Shown here one piece after another: positions 1 to 10,389 of a stretch of DNA of 64,000 nt. Position numbers and translations under genes: made by a program. The notes under the pieces are model-generated. The model saw only the letters and a list, made by a program, of their open reading frames with translations, did no database searches and was not told the origin of the DNA. This DNA is from Auricularia sp. M13 (Eukaryota; Basidiomycota; Agaricomycetes; Auriculariales; Auriculariaceae): positions 3,472,001 through 3,536,000 of the forward strand of contig CM073201.1 in the NCBI GenBank assembly GCA_037042915.1, given 5' to 3'. Each line of letters begins with the position of its first letter. Within the stretch, counting starts at the first letter, position 1.

Positions 1-2201
1 TTGTCTGAGTCGGAGAGTGAGGACATACCGCCGCCCGAATCATCGTCGAAAGGGAAGGCGAAGGTGAAGCCGGGGCCGTTGTCAAAGGCGCGGCTTGAGG
101 AGTGGGCAGAGTATTGCGACGACATCAAGAAAACCCTCGCCGAAAAATCCGTGGAATGGGGCTGCACGCAGCGCTACCTGATCTCGAAAATGGGGATCTT
201 CGAGACTAATACACGCCAACGTTCGGATTGGAACATGTGGGAGAGGAGCTGGTATGCCAGGAATGAGCACGACACTTCTGGTGAGTAGCGGTTATACGTT
301 TTATCATGTTGAAACTCAGGAACCGCGAAATGAAGATCCTCAGACGAAGTTCCAGAGGTGCCGCGCCGAGTACAACGCGGAGGTCGCGGCGGCCGATACT
401 CCGGAGAAAAGGACCGCGTTGCGCAAGAAGATCATGACCTTTAACAAGGTCTATGAGGATGGCGTCGTCAAGGAGGAACTGGCCGAAGTTGGCGCCCAGA
501 ACGCGTTGCGGCGACTCGTCACAAGCGTTGAGGAATATGTACGTGCGCCGTTACTTGCGTAGTGCACGGTGCTGATACTTACTTGCATGCAGACGACGCC
601 ATTCTTTCATCGCTACCACATCTCGCTGTTCGGCTTCGCCGTATGCCTGCGGCCCGGCGACATCTCAGGTATGGCAGCAAGCTGCTCGTTTGCGAACAAT
701 GCGTATGCCCGCAAGGTCGCGGAGAAGTACCCGCACAGCATCACGAATTTCCTCGGCGAGACCATGCAAGATCAAGGGTGCGTTTTCCTGCTCGCGTATT
801 GCTCACATATTGATTCTTATCTGCAGCGCACACCTGCAGAAGGAGGCCGATAAGGAGGACTTCAGCCCGGAGGCAGCAGACCGTGCGCTGGCCGAAGACC
901 AGCAGGTTCGGCGGGACAGCATGCGCAACGCTCTTGCTGCGCTGATAGGTGCGCACCGGGCGTGCATACCGACCCATTATCTAACCTCGTCTCTCGTCGC
1001 AGTACGGGTTAATAGCAAGCTGGCCAAAGCGAAACGACTGCCGCAAGCGGGCTATGACAAGAAGGCGCTCGACGCCGGCTACCGCATGGTAGGGTGGCCA
1101 CCTCATGTGCCCACACCCATGAAAATCGCCCGCGGGCACTGGTCATTGGGGGACGGACGACATCAACACTCTCCTCCCTCTCGTCTACGAGTCGCTTAAC
1201 TGGAAAGAAGGGCAACTACCTCTGCCTCAACTTCGTTTCGAGAAGATTCCAGACGGTATGTTTCTCTTTCATTACCATTATCGGTGTGGCTGACACGATA
1301 CAGATGAGCTCGCGCTGAAGCGCGCAAACCCGAAGGATTGGCGCAATGTGGTCGTATGGTACTTCGAGGGCAACGTCGTCCACAGGCGCGTCTCGCACGT
1401 GATGCAGGACAACAACAAAGGTGGCGGTGAGAACGAGCCAACGGCCGAGCTCAGCCCGGCAGGCGCTACTTCCGTGTCGAACGAAGGCGACGCAGCTTCG
1501 TCGACGGCGAACAAGGCCAAGCGCAAGCGGGAGAAGGCCCCCGAGTCGCAGGCAAAGCGGCGAAAGGCATCACAGCCCGCGGACGGCAAGAAGTCGGAGG
1601 TCGCGACTGTCGAGCCTGCGACGAGTGTCGCGGGGCCAGCAAATGTCGGCAGGTATGTTTAGCGTATCTGCAGGCGGTACGAGGTCGTTGACAGGCGCTC
1701 CTTAGGTGATTCACTCGCCCAACACCTTGCAGGTATGTAACGTCTGCGGTTAGTGCGTAGTCGTTGATGGGCGCTCCTTAGGCGATGCCAGTGGCAAATG
1801 CCAACACGCTATCCTTCACGCGCGCGCTGGGTGGTGGACTCCCTCCTTCGGCTTTCAGCAACAACATCGACTTCCTCGGCGACTTCACGTTCCCGGAAGA
1901 TAACCAGCTCGCGCCCGCGCTGTCGCCGATGGCGATGGGCGACTTCATGAACTTCGCAACCCCGGCTGCGATACCCACTCCCGCCCAGATCTTGAGCAAT
2001 GCGAACGGGCAGATGTTGGGCAACGTGAACGCGCAGCAGACCCTGAGGACGAACGCGCAACAGACCCTGAGGAACGCGAACGCGCCGCGGGGTCTCACGC
2101 CCGCGGCAGTGATGGCAAACTTGCAGGCAATGATGGATCAAGTTCAAGGGTTGGTCGCGCAAGGTCGTTGGCCTGACGTGGATTCCGAGAATGCTATGTA
2201 A
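1..2201 (+). CDS. Unrecognised multi-exon gene, 5' end possibly outside the window
   Basis: I do not recognise this family. Exons join in frame with short introns: 1-280, about 336-538, 593-777, 827-948, 1003-1255, 1304 to about 1650, and about 1785-2201 (stop TAA). The first codon in the window is TTG, so the true start may lie upstream. The N-terminal part is acidic and Ser/Pro-rich (MSESESEDIPPPESS), the middle is mixed globular sequence with many charged residues, and then comes a Lys/Arg/Ala-rich, nuclear-signal-like stretch (KAKRKREKAPESQAKRRKA). The last exon is low-complexity with tandem NA/QTLR-type repeats. Around 1,120, in an A-run, the frame that fits the following peptide (DDINTLLPLVYESLNWKE) is shifted by one base from the preceding exon, so the copy may be decaying or carry a base error. 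The final junction is also uncertain. Surrounding repeats suggest a mobile or fast-evolving neighbourhood. Confidence 0.55.
1650..1784 (+). repeat. Short imperfect duplication in the last intron of the first gene
   Basis: Within the presumed last intron, a stretch of about 25 bases reading GTCGTTGACAGGCGCTCCTT is repeated about 70 bases downstream as GTCGTTGATGGGCGCTCCTT. Each copy is followed by AGG(C/T)GAT, so either copy could supply an acceptor. This is why the exact acceptor of the last exon is uncertain. Confidence 0.5.
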
Positions 2202-2471
2202 TCGTCAGTGAATACTGCAATATGTTTGTTTCGTGCGAGTGAATATGGAGGCCCAATCGTATCCACAGCGAGATTAGTAGGAAGCTTTGAGGAGATGTGC
2301 AGGTGAAATCATTATGAGCGATGTCAATGCCTAGGTGAAAGCTAGGCGATGGGGACACATCAGTAGGGAGCAATATACTATTGCCTAGGTGCTGGTTAGG
2401 CGTTGCTGAGGACGGTCCGTACGTGATATAAAGTCGATACCACTTAATTAAGGAACTACGACTGCACTCTG

Positions 2472-2864
2472 ATGCCCCCATCTCGCTTGATCAACGAACG
2501 GCTTGCGCTTGGTGTGACACCGCGCTTCGACGACGCGAGGGAGGTGTTGGAGGAATCGGAGCCTCTCGTGCTTCCCTGGAAGGCGACAGGCCTCCCACAA
2601 TCGGAAATGCGGACACGCATGATGATGAGGCAGCGCGCGGTGGACAGGGCATGGGACGCTGTTTGTGATACGAAAGCCGTCGAGAAACTTGAGGAGGTCA
2701 TTCATCGCCTTCTCGACCTGGCCGACGTGTTGGCCGCGCAGCGTGGCGCTGCGGATGTGCGCGCGCGCTTTTCCGACTTGGTCGACAAATTGCAAGCGGC
2801 TCGCGACGATCTCATAGAGAGCGTCGAGGCTTTGGATGATAGCTGCAAGCAGTTTGCTGAGTAA
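2472..2864 (+). CDS. Small helical protein, unknown
   Basis: A single uninterrupted frame of 130 codons opens with ATGCCCCCATC. The predicted protein is rich in Arg, Asp, Glu, Leu and Ala, with heptad-like spacing from about residue 60 on (EKLEEVIHRLLDLADVLAAQ, then DLVDKLQAARDDLIESVEAL), which suggests an amphipathic helix or coiled coil. There is no signal peptide or membrane segment, and I recognise no domain. It sits alone inside the CCTAGG repeat tract, about 240 bases upstream of the convergent gene that ends at 3,105. Composition is gene-like, but expression is unproven. Confidence 0.45.
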   Translation: MPPSRLINERLALGVTPRFDDAREVLEESEPLVLPWKATGLPQSEMRTRMMMRQRAVDRAWDAVCDTKAVEKLEEVIHRLLDLADVLAAQRGAADVRARFSDLVDKLQAARDDLIESVEALDDSCKQFAE

Positions 2865-3104
2865 GTTGCTGACTTTATATCGGGAATAATGCTGAGGTAT
2901 CGTGCTTAGTCATATGCGCACCGAGGCGTAAGGATGTGCTTGCATGGTGGTTAATTAGCGTCAACCCCTAATGTAAAAGGTAGATGATGTCGGTTTGAGC
3001 GAGCAGTAGCAGTAGGCAATCTTTAGGCGTTAGACATTGCGAGCGAAGATAGGCACTAGGCGAATACATGGCACAGAGATCACACCTAGGCAACGCCAAA
3101 GCGA

Positions 3105-3650
3105 CTAGGATGGAGACGAGGCGCTCGCGCCAGTTGCCTCGCATGGAAGGGAGTCCCGCTCGCTGGTTGCTGCGCACTCCTCAGCTGCGCGCTCCTCAGC
3201 TGCGCGTGCCTCTGCCTCGCTTTCCCTGAAAGACGTCGGATATAGGTGAGTGAGTGAAGGAGAGATCCAATGAGAAACGCACAGAGCTTTCTTCGCAGCC
3301 TCGAACGCGAGGACATGTAAGTCGTCGTCCGGTTCGAAACACCGCTCTGCACCCTTGCACTTGTAAAGCTCGATGAGGTACGGCTCGATCTCGTCGAGGA
3401 AGGTCAGATGGCCTTGCAGGATCTTGTTGTAGTCGTGCTGCACGAGCATCAGACGGCGCCAGCAGTACAGATGGTCGAAATCCGGCTTGTCGGGGTCCCA
3501 GTCGTCGTCGAACCCTTTAGCATGCGCGCGAGCAGAGGTAGCATTGGTTGCTGCCTCCTCCTCAGACTCCGTTTCGATCGGCTCGTCGGCGTTGGCAGCT
3601 GTGAGACGCGGCCGACGTGCAGCCGGTGACGACTGAGGCGACGATGACAT
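3105..3650 (-). CDS. Unknown acidic protein, two exons
   Basis: Phased model: complement(join(3105-3225, 3283-3650)), 162 aa. The start is ATG at 3650. The 57-nt intron has a GTGCGT donor and TTTCAG acceptor. The N-terminus is Ser/Pro-rich and acidic (PIETESEEEAATNA), the middle (about residues 45-115) looks globular with Trp, Tyr, His and two Cys (CWRRLMLVQHDYNKIL), and the C-terminus is an Ala/Glu-rich helix with two near-identical AAEE(R/C)AA units. I do not recognise it. Its position between repeats and the gypsy pol gene leaves open that it belongs to a mobile element. Confidence 0.5.
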   Translation of the reverse strand: MSSSPQSSPAARRPRLTAANADEPIETESEEEAATNATSARAHAKGFDDDWDPDKPDFDHLYCWRRLMLVQHDYNKILQGHLTFLDEIEPYLIELYKCKGAERCFEPDDDLHVLAFEAAKKALCVSHWISPSLTHLYPTSFRESEAEARAAEERAAEECAATSERDSLPCEATGASASSPS

Positions 3651-4346
3651 CCGGAGGTGAAAGAGAAAGAGTTGGGCGGTCTATGAAGCACTATTTCAAT
3701 GTCAACCTGATTTTTTTTTCAATGCCTAGTCGTTGTTCAACTCATAGGTGGAGCTTGATAGTAGCAAGTCGCTGTCTAGGTGTAATGGGTTTCAATGCCT
3801 AGGTGGTGTTCAACTCGTGTGGGATTTAGTGTGAAGGCTGGCAGAAATCATCGCCTATGGATTGACTGCGGCAAGGAGTCACTGTCTAGGGCAAGAGTAC
3901 ATAGGGAGGATGCGGAAATTAACACCTATGGAATGGCTGCCCCAAGGCGGAGTGTAGGGGATGCTTGCGCGTATCCTGTGCTAGCGGATGCGTAGTGCTT
4001 GTGCAGTGGTTGATTAGGCAGTAGTCAATTATATACTCGGAGAGAAGTGATATGTAGGTGCAAGACAATGCCGTAGGTAATCTGAGATTGCTAGGCAGAG
4101 TGAGAGTGTGGGCAATGATTTTCTCCTACGGTTGGGGATTGCCCGTTGGCGGCTGGGATCGCGCAAGGGAGCTCCTAGGAGCTCCTGGTTTAAAACCACC
4201 CCCAAGGTCGATCTTTTGATGACTTGGGATGCACCTAACAGGGCCTTTGGGCGGCAACCTATGGTGATTGCCTGGATGATCTACCTACGCTGCCGACACG
4301 CCCGCCGACCTGGACACCGACTACGCCACATCTCACCCGCGAAAGA

Positions 4347-7300
4347 ATGGCGGGATTTGCGCTCGATAAGGATGGCTTCCTGTGGGCGGAAGAAGTTCGT
4401 CTATTCGAATACATCATCGAGCGTCACCAGGAAGTTTTCGCCTGGGAGGAACGCGAGCGCCGCCGCTTCCGCGACGCGTACTTTCCGCCTATCAAGTTTC
4501 CTGTCGTCCCACACGAGCCCTGGACAGATAGGAATATTCCTATTCCACACGCGATACACGACCGCGTGATCGCTCTCCTGAAGGACAAGATCGCCGCGGG
4601 GGTGTACGAGCCATCCACTTCCGCCTACCGCTCAGGCTGGTTCTGCGTCGTCAAGAAGGACGGCACTTCTCTCCGCATCGTTCACGACCTACAGCGGCTC
4701 AACAGCGTGACGATCCGCGACGCGGGCACGTTGCCCTCGCCTGACGAAGTCTCGGAACGCTGCGCCGGACGAACCTGCATCGGCGCGCTCGACCAATTCA
4801 GCTCCTATGATCTCCAGCTTGTGCACCCGGACTCTCGCGACCTGACGACCTTCCAGACTCTGGTCGGGACGCTGCGCATTACCTGCCTGCCCCAGGGCTA
4901 CTCAAACGCGGTCGCTATCCAACACGGCAACCTTCTATTCCTCCTCAGTCCCGAGATGCCGGAGAACGTTGAGGTCTTCGTCGACGATGTCCACCCTCTG
5001 GGCCCGCGTACTTACTACCAAGCCGACGACGGTTCGTATGAGACGATTCCCGAAAACAGGGGCATCCGCCGGTTCATATGGGAATACGCACACTCCCTCA
5101 ATCGCATCGTGCAGCGTCTGCGACACGCCGGCGCCTCTATCTCCGGAAAGAAGGCGCAGATCTGCGTTCCCTCGCTGGTGGTCGTTGGTTACGAGGTCTC
5201 CTACGAAGGACGCCGGCCACTGCAAGACAAAGTGCAGCGCTTTATTGCCTGGCCCCCGTGTCGCAGCGCAAGCGAAGTTCGCGCGTTCCTCGGTACCGCT
5301 GGGCTCGCGCGCCTGTGGATCCGAAACTTCGCGCTCATAGCGCGTCCGCTGACCAATTTGGTGAAGAAAGAGATTCCCTTCGAGTTCGACGACGCGTGCC
5401 ACGAGGCGATGCTACAGCTAAAGGAGGCTGTCGCGAACGCGCCGTGCATAAAGCCGATCGACTACAGGTGCAACCGAGACGTTATTCTGGCCGTTGACTC
5501 GTCCATCTACGGCGTTGGTTTTGTGCTACTACAGCTGGGGCCCGCGGGAGAGCGCTGCCCAGCGCGGTTCGGCAGTATCGCTTGGAACGAAGTAGAAGCT
5601 CGCTACTCACAACCCAAGATCGAGCTCTACGGCTTGTGGCGCGCGCTTCGCAACGTGCGCATATACGTATTCGGCTTGCCCGTGTTGCTCGTGGAAATGG
5701 ATGCAAAGTATATTAAAGGGATGCTCAACCACCCCGACCTGCAGCCGAACGCCACCATTAATCGCTGGATCGCGGGCGTCCAGCTCTTCAATATCAAGAT
5801 TGTCCACGTCCCCGCTGACCGCCACACCGCTGCTGACGGGTTGTCTCGTCGACGCCCGTCGCCCGACGACCCTGAGGAACCCGACGACGCGGAGGAGTGG
5901 CTTGACCACGCGCTCGGTCTCTGGTTCGCCGCCGACCTCACGCTACCCTACCACACGCTTCCCCTCATATCTCGCACCGGGACGCGCATCGCCGACGGTC
6001 TCTGGAGCGCGCGGGAGCGCGCTTACAGCCAAGTACCCCGGGATGGCCCGTTCGCCGCGTCGTCAGCGCGCATCCTGCTGTCCGACGCGCCCGAACGTCT
6101 CACCCCGTCTCTGCCCGTCAATGTACTCGCAGACGGCTCTGTTATTGTTCCACCACGCTCCCAAGCACTACAACGCAAAGACGCGCAACTGGTCGACTTC
6201 GACAGTTACCTACGCAACTTCCAGAAACCCTCGACGCTCGCCGCAAAGCACGTTCCCTGGTTCGTCCGCCAAGCGTCAAAGTTCTTTATTTCTACGCAAG
6301 GACGACTCATGCGCCGGGACGAGCACGGCAAGCACAAGATCGTCGTGCGGGAGCCTGCACGGCGCGTCGCGATTCTCGAGGCCGCACACGACGACACGGG
6401 TCACAAGGGCGCGTTTCCAACAGAGGCGCTTATTCGCGAACGCTTCTGGTGGCCAGGGCTCGCGGAAGACGTGCGCTGGTATTGTTCGACGTGCGATACC
6501 TGTCAGCGCCGCACGACGTTCAAATTGAAGATTCCGCCGTCAGTACCCGCCATCGCCACGTTGTTCCAGCGTGTCTATGTCGACACTATGCATCTGCCGC
6601 CGTCGCGAGGCTTCAAATACCTGGTACAAGCTCGCTGTAGCCTCACTTCGATGCCTGAGGCGCGCGCGCTGCGTCGCGAGACCGCGAAGGGCCTCGCTGA
6701 TTTCTTCTTCGAGGATATCCTCTGCCGCTGGGGATTCTGCTGCGAGTGGATCACCGACAACGGCAAGCCCTTCATCGCTGCCTTGGACGAGCTCGAGCGG
6801 CGCTACGGCATCCGCCACATCCGAATCTCAGGTTATAATTCGCAGGCGAACGGCGCGGTCGAACACAAGCACTACGACGTCCGTGAGTCGCTCGTCAAGC
6901 TCTGCAACGGCGATATGTCCCGTTGGCACGATGTCTACCACCTCGTACTGTGGGCTGAGCGCGTAACTGTGCGCAGGACAACTGGGATGTCGCCGTTCTA
7001 CATGACGCACGGCGTCGAGCCCGTCATGCCGCTCGACATTGCTGAAGCCACTTATCTTGTTCAGCCCCCGGAATTCCCCCTCTCGACGACGGATCTTATT
7101 ACGCTGCGCGCTAGACAACTGCAGCGCCGCGAGGATGACCTCGACATCGTCAGGGAACGTGTGCTGGACTCGCGAAATAAGAACATGCTCGAGTATATGC
7201 GCCGGCACGGTAGCTCGGTCCGCGACTGGAAATTCGAACCTGGCACGCTCGTGCTCGTCCGCAACACGCGCATTGAGAAGGATCTCGGGCTAAAGAAGAC

Positions 7301-7577
7301 TGAGGACCGTTACTATGGCCCCATGGTCGTCGTTCGCCGCCGTCGCGGAGGCGCTTACACCGTCGCCGAACTCGACGGGTCGGTCTCCATCCTGCGCTGC
7401 GCTCAGTTCCGCGTGATCCCCTACTTCCCACGCTACGGCATGCTCTACGACGTTGCGGATATATTGGAGGCCGCTGAGGCTCAGCTGCGTCTAATACAAA
7501 AGCTTGACGGTGACGCCGAGGACGATGGAAACCAGGACGACATCGCGGACGACGGCGACGACGCCCTCAGGCTATGA
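4347..7577 (+). CDS. Ty3/gypsy Pol polyprotein (RT, RNase H, integrase)
   Basis: An intact 1,076-residue frame. Reverse transcriptase lies near residues 90-300: LPQGYSNAVA at about 181 and the catalytic VFVDDV at about 210. An RNase-H-like segment follows (ILAVDSSIYGVGF, then ELYGLWRALR). Integrase begins with an HHCC zinc segment near 680 (HDDTGHKG ... CSTCDTCQRR), then the DDE core: YVDTM near 744, ITDNGKPF near 802 and GAVEHKH near 838. A basic, chromatin-binding-like C-terminus ends in an acidic tail. No Gag or aspartic protease is encoded upstream, so this is either a 5'-truncated element or Gag/protease was lost. No pair of LTRs was found around it. The reading frame itself shows no break. 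Confidence 0.9.
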   Translation: MAGFALDKDGFLWAEEVRLFEYIIERHQEVFAWEERERRRFRDAYFPPIKFPVVPHEPWTDRNIPIPHAIHDRVIALLKDKIAAGVYEPSTSAYRSGWFCVVKKDGTSLRIVHDLQRLNSVTIRDAGTLPSPDEVSERCAGRTCIGALDQFSSYDLQLVHPDSRDLTTFQTLVGTLRITCLPQGYSNAVAIQHGNLLFLLSPEMPENVEVFVDDVHPLGPRTYYQADDGSYETIPENRGIRRFIWEYAHSLNRIVQRLRHAGASISGKKAQICVPSLVVVGYEVSYEGRRPLQDKVQRFIAWPPCRSASEVRAFLGTAGLARLWIRNFALIARPLTNLVKKEIPFEFDDACHEAMLQLKEAVANAPCIKPIDYRCNRDVILAVDSSIYGVGFVLLQLGPAGERCPARFGSIAWNEVEARYSQPKIELYGLWRALRNVRIYVFGLPVLLVEMDAKYIKGMLNHPDLQPNATINRWIAGVQLFNIKIVHVPADRHTAADGLSRRRPSPDDPEEPDDAEEWLDHALGLWFAADLTLPYHTLPLISRTGTRIADGLWSARERAYSQVPRDGPFAASSARILLSDAPERLTPSLPVNVLADGSVIVPPRSQALQRKDAQLVDFDSYLRNFQKPSTLAAKHVPWFVRQASKFFISTQGRLMRRDEHGKHKIVVREPARRVAILEAAHDDTGHKGAFPTEALIRERFWWPGLAEDVRWYCSTCDTCQRRTTFKLKIPPSVPAIATLFQRVYVDTMHLPPSRGFKYLVQARCSLTSMPEARALRRETAKGLADFFFEDILCRWGFCCEWITDNGKPFIAALDELERRYGIRHIRISGYNSQANGAVEHKHYDVRESLVKLCNGDMSRWHDVYHLVLWAERVTVRRTTGMSPFYMTHGVEPVMPLDIAEATYLVQPPEFPLSTTDLITLRARQLQRREDDLDIVRERVLDSRNKNMLEYMRRHGSSVRDWKFEPGTLVLVRNTRIEKDLGLKKTEDRYYGPMVVVRRRRGGAYTVAELDGSVSILRCAQFRVIPYFPRYGMLYDVADILEAAEAQLRLIQKLDGDAEDDGNQDDIADDGDDALRL

Positions 7578-7585
7578 CTGCGCGC

Positions 7586-8484
7586 CTAATACATGTACCG
7601 GGTAGACCTGTCGAACTCTTCGCGCAACGCTTGGACGAACTCGCGCAGCGTGACCGCCGAATCGCCCCAGTCGCCGCGGACGCGGTACAGCGCGCCCACG
7701 ACGCCGACCTCCGTCACGGGCTCCTCCCAGAAATCGTACTTGTTCTTGATCATGCCCAGGCCTCCGTCGAAGTACTCGCCGGCCTCGATACGCGCCCAAA
7801 GCCGTTTCTGCTTCTCCCTCAGTCCCTCGTACAGCTCCTTGGCATCGCTGCCGACCTTGCCGCATTCGAAGTAATTGACTAAAATGAACTGAAAATTATT
7901 TATTAGGCGTTTCCTGGGTCTCGCGTGCGCGCGACTTACGCTCAGCCGCTCGCAGTCGCGGACATGATCGTGGATGCGCTGGCCGTCAACCTCGCGGCCG
8001 GGCTCGTCCTGTAGAATCGCATGCGCGAGCAGCGTGAGCTCGGTGAAGAATACAGCGCCGGAGGCGGCCTCGAGCGCTAGCTTGATGTCTCGCGTGCTGA
8101 GACCGATGCGGAGTAGAAGGTTGCGCGCGCCGGCAAACGCTCCATCCACGATCTCCTACGGGGCGGTCAGCGTCGGTCCACGACCACTGGGCGATTCGAC
8201 TCACGGATCCGCTTGCCAGTTCCACTTCGTCAAAGTAGAAGTCTCGGCGGGTAGAGAAGCGTCGATTGGCGCTGTGATTGTCAGCACGACCCGCGCTGTA
8301 CGACGGCACCCACATCCTCGGACATTCGGCGCGCTCGTGTACTCCGTCAGCGCAAAAGAGACAGCCGTCTGCGCCATCAGCAGCCTGCCGCCTCGCAGGC
8401 GATCTGCTCACCGGGACGATCACTGCTGTCGTTGTTGCGCGCTTCGCCAGACTCGGGGGGGTTTTCAGCGTTGGGGGTTTCCAT
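7586..8484 (-). CDS. CCHC zinc-knuckle protein, convergent with gypsy pol
   Basis: Phased model: complement(join(7586-7888, 7940-8155, 8205-8368, 8412-8484)), 251 aa, starting at an ATG in good context (CCATGG). All three introns are 43-51 nt with GT-AG ends. Near residue 27 is C-x2-C-x4-H-x4-C (CLFCADGVHERAEC), the spacing of retroviral-type zinc knuckles. The rest is charged and helical (ELYEGLREKQKRLWARIEAG) and not a family I can name. Its stop is 8 nt from the stop of gypsy pol on the opposite strand. It could be a host gene, a domesticated gag fragment, or an antisense gene carried by the element. The spliced structure argues against a simple retroviral Gag. Confidence 0.6.
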
Positions 8485-10389
8485 GGCCTCTCAGCTCGCC
8501 TCAGCTCGGATTTTATGATGGCCGGGGACGGCCATGATTCAAGTACCCCGGGATATGACGAGCTACGCTCGTGGCGACCAGGGGCGCAGCGCTCCCGCCT
8601 GCCATTCCGAATATGGAAGGTTCCCGATTAGGCCGGATTTGCGCTGTCAGCACCGCCACACAGCCGTTCTCGCACGCTGCACACTGCGTCAACCTCTAAT
8701 GCTAGCCCTTCGCCATCTCGTCTTCAGGCTTGTGCTCTCGACCCCTCGCTAATCCGGCAGTGGTGGCCCGGGATGACCGCGACGGCCTTATCAAATCGTC
8801 CGGCACCATCACCGCGGTTGCACCCGCTCTCCCCCTGTCTGAGATGTTTCCCCCTCCCGTCTGCGTGCCTTTCCCCCCAAGATATGCATACCATTCGCCT
8901 CGCCTCGTAATTCTGAACACGTTCCGACCGGTTTCGTTGTCTTTGGACCATCCTCTCTCGTCCTCTCCATTCTGCCTCCGTCTGCTGTACACGGCCTGAG
9001 ATCCGGTATTCCGTCGCCCATATGCTCGCTTTCAGTGTACTTAAACCTCGTACTGTGCATCTTGATCCCCAGAATATAGTTTCCCACTCTCTCTCGGCTG
9101 CTCTCAGTCCTCAAGTTCAGAATCGGCTCTCCAGCACCTCAAGCCCGTTCTCACTGCGTCAGATCGGCGGCCATCCGTCTGACAGCTCCCCACTCGTTTC
9201 CTATCGACAATCTCTGTCTATTCCGTACGCTAGAAGGGGATTCCATCCGTTATCTGCGCTATCGGGCTAGTATTCCTACCGGGTCCCCGCCCCCGACTGC
9301 CTAGCTCCTTCTGCCCCGGAACCTGCACGTCAATACTCCGTTGTGGCACGCATCCGGTGTTCTCAGCCCAGCCTCCGGTCGTTTCTTCGGCTTCTGCGAC
9401 TCCGTTCAGGGCTCTTGGGCATATCGGTCAGTCTGTGTACAATGCTTTGGCACGAAATGAACGGCTTGTATGGGCGGTCCGTCTGATGATCCGACCGGTG
9501 TCTCGGGAATGCTTCCTCATGCCAAGATTTTTCTCACTGCACCTGACAGCGCAGACACTTCTCCGGGACATCGTAGAGATCACTCGACAAGCCTCCCGTG
9601 AAGGGAACACATATATATTCACACCTACCTAGGAAGTCTCAGCCTTCTCGTCCTTCAGCACCACTATTTTTGTAGAGCGTGGCGCAGCGTCTGACTGAGA
9701 GACCCTCGAGGTCATGAACTGACAGGTTTTGGAGCAGAGCCGACAGAAATTGGCGTTCCTGATCGCGCCAAGCAAGTGTTCAGATGACCAATCCGTGCGA
9801 GGGAAAACCAGACAGAGGCACACGATCTTTGCAAGTAAGTAACCCACATCAAAAGAGCTTCAATATCCAGCAGTGTTCGTGTTTGGTTCGTGTACTCGCG
9901 TGTTCCAGCTCTGTCCTGTATGTAGGCCGAGCGCAAATCCAGCATTGAAGCAACCGCTAGTCAATCTAAGCGAGTTACATACACGAGGGGATGAGATATT
10001 GGGGAATGGGGGCGGGGGAGACTGCTGTATGTGATGATCGGAGAAATGCATGCACTCGGAGTCTTAATTCCGCCGCACTCTTGTGCTCACACTTTTTCTC
10101 GGTCTTGTTGCCAAGATGCCGAGTACCTTCTGCACATCTCGACACGACGTGGCAATCCTTGTATGACATGACATTCTTTGCGATCCTGCTGGCTGTCGAT
10201 CAAATCATCCGTTGTCGACCGCAGCTCTCATTCGCTGGATCGCTGATGCACTGCTGGCCCTGTCCATCCAACTATATTACCACGTGGCAATAGCTGCTTT
10301 CCTTATTCCCTTTCGTTTCCCTCGTTTCCCACTTTGACCTTTCGCTCGCGGGCTCCATTCATTGCCCCTTTTGCTCTTTCAACTTCAAC
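8485..10389. other. Gene-free stretch, pyrimidine-rich
   Basis: No reading frame here looks coding on either strand. From about 8,650 to 9,330 the + strand is strongly C/T-rich with many CTCTC and TCCTC runs, and there are TATA-like and CT-rich stretches shortly before the GH76 gene. A downstream LTR of the gypsy element was looked for here, but no matching copy was found upstream of pol. Confidence 0.4.

Larger units (their letters stand above)
2220..4110. repeat. Tract of degenerate CCTAGG / TAGGCG repeats
   Basis: The non-coding DNA here is AT-richer than its neighbours and is dotted with variants of GCCTAGGTG, GCTAGGCG and GTCTAGG on both strands (for example near 2,328, 2,382, 3,055, 3,086, 3,725, 3,772, 3,790, 3,890 and 4,065). 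One longer pair is plainly a direct repeat: TTCAATGCCTAG near 3,718 and again near 3,790, each followed by a (G/T)TGTTCAACTC variant. The tract surrounds two small genes and ends just before the gypsy pol gene. I could not identify it as an LTR. Confidence 0.5.

Noticed and set aside
8485-10389. Gypsy 3' LTR downstream of pol
   Set aside because: The stretch is pyrimidine-rich and LTR-like in flavour, but no second copy exists upstream of pol and no target duplication was seen.
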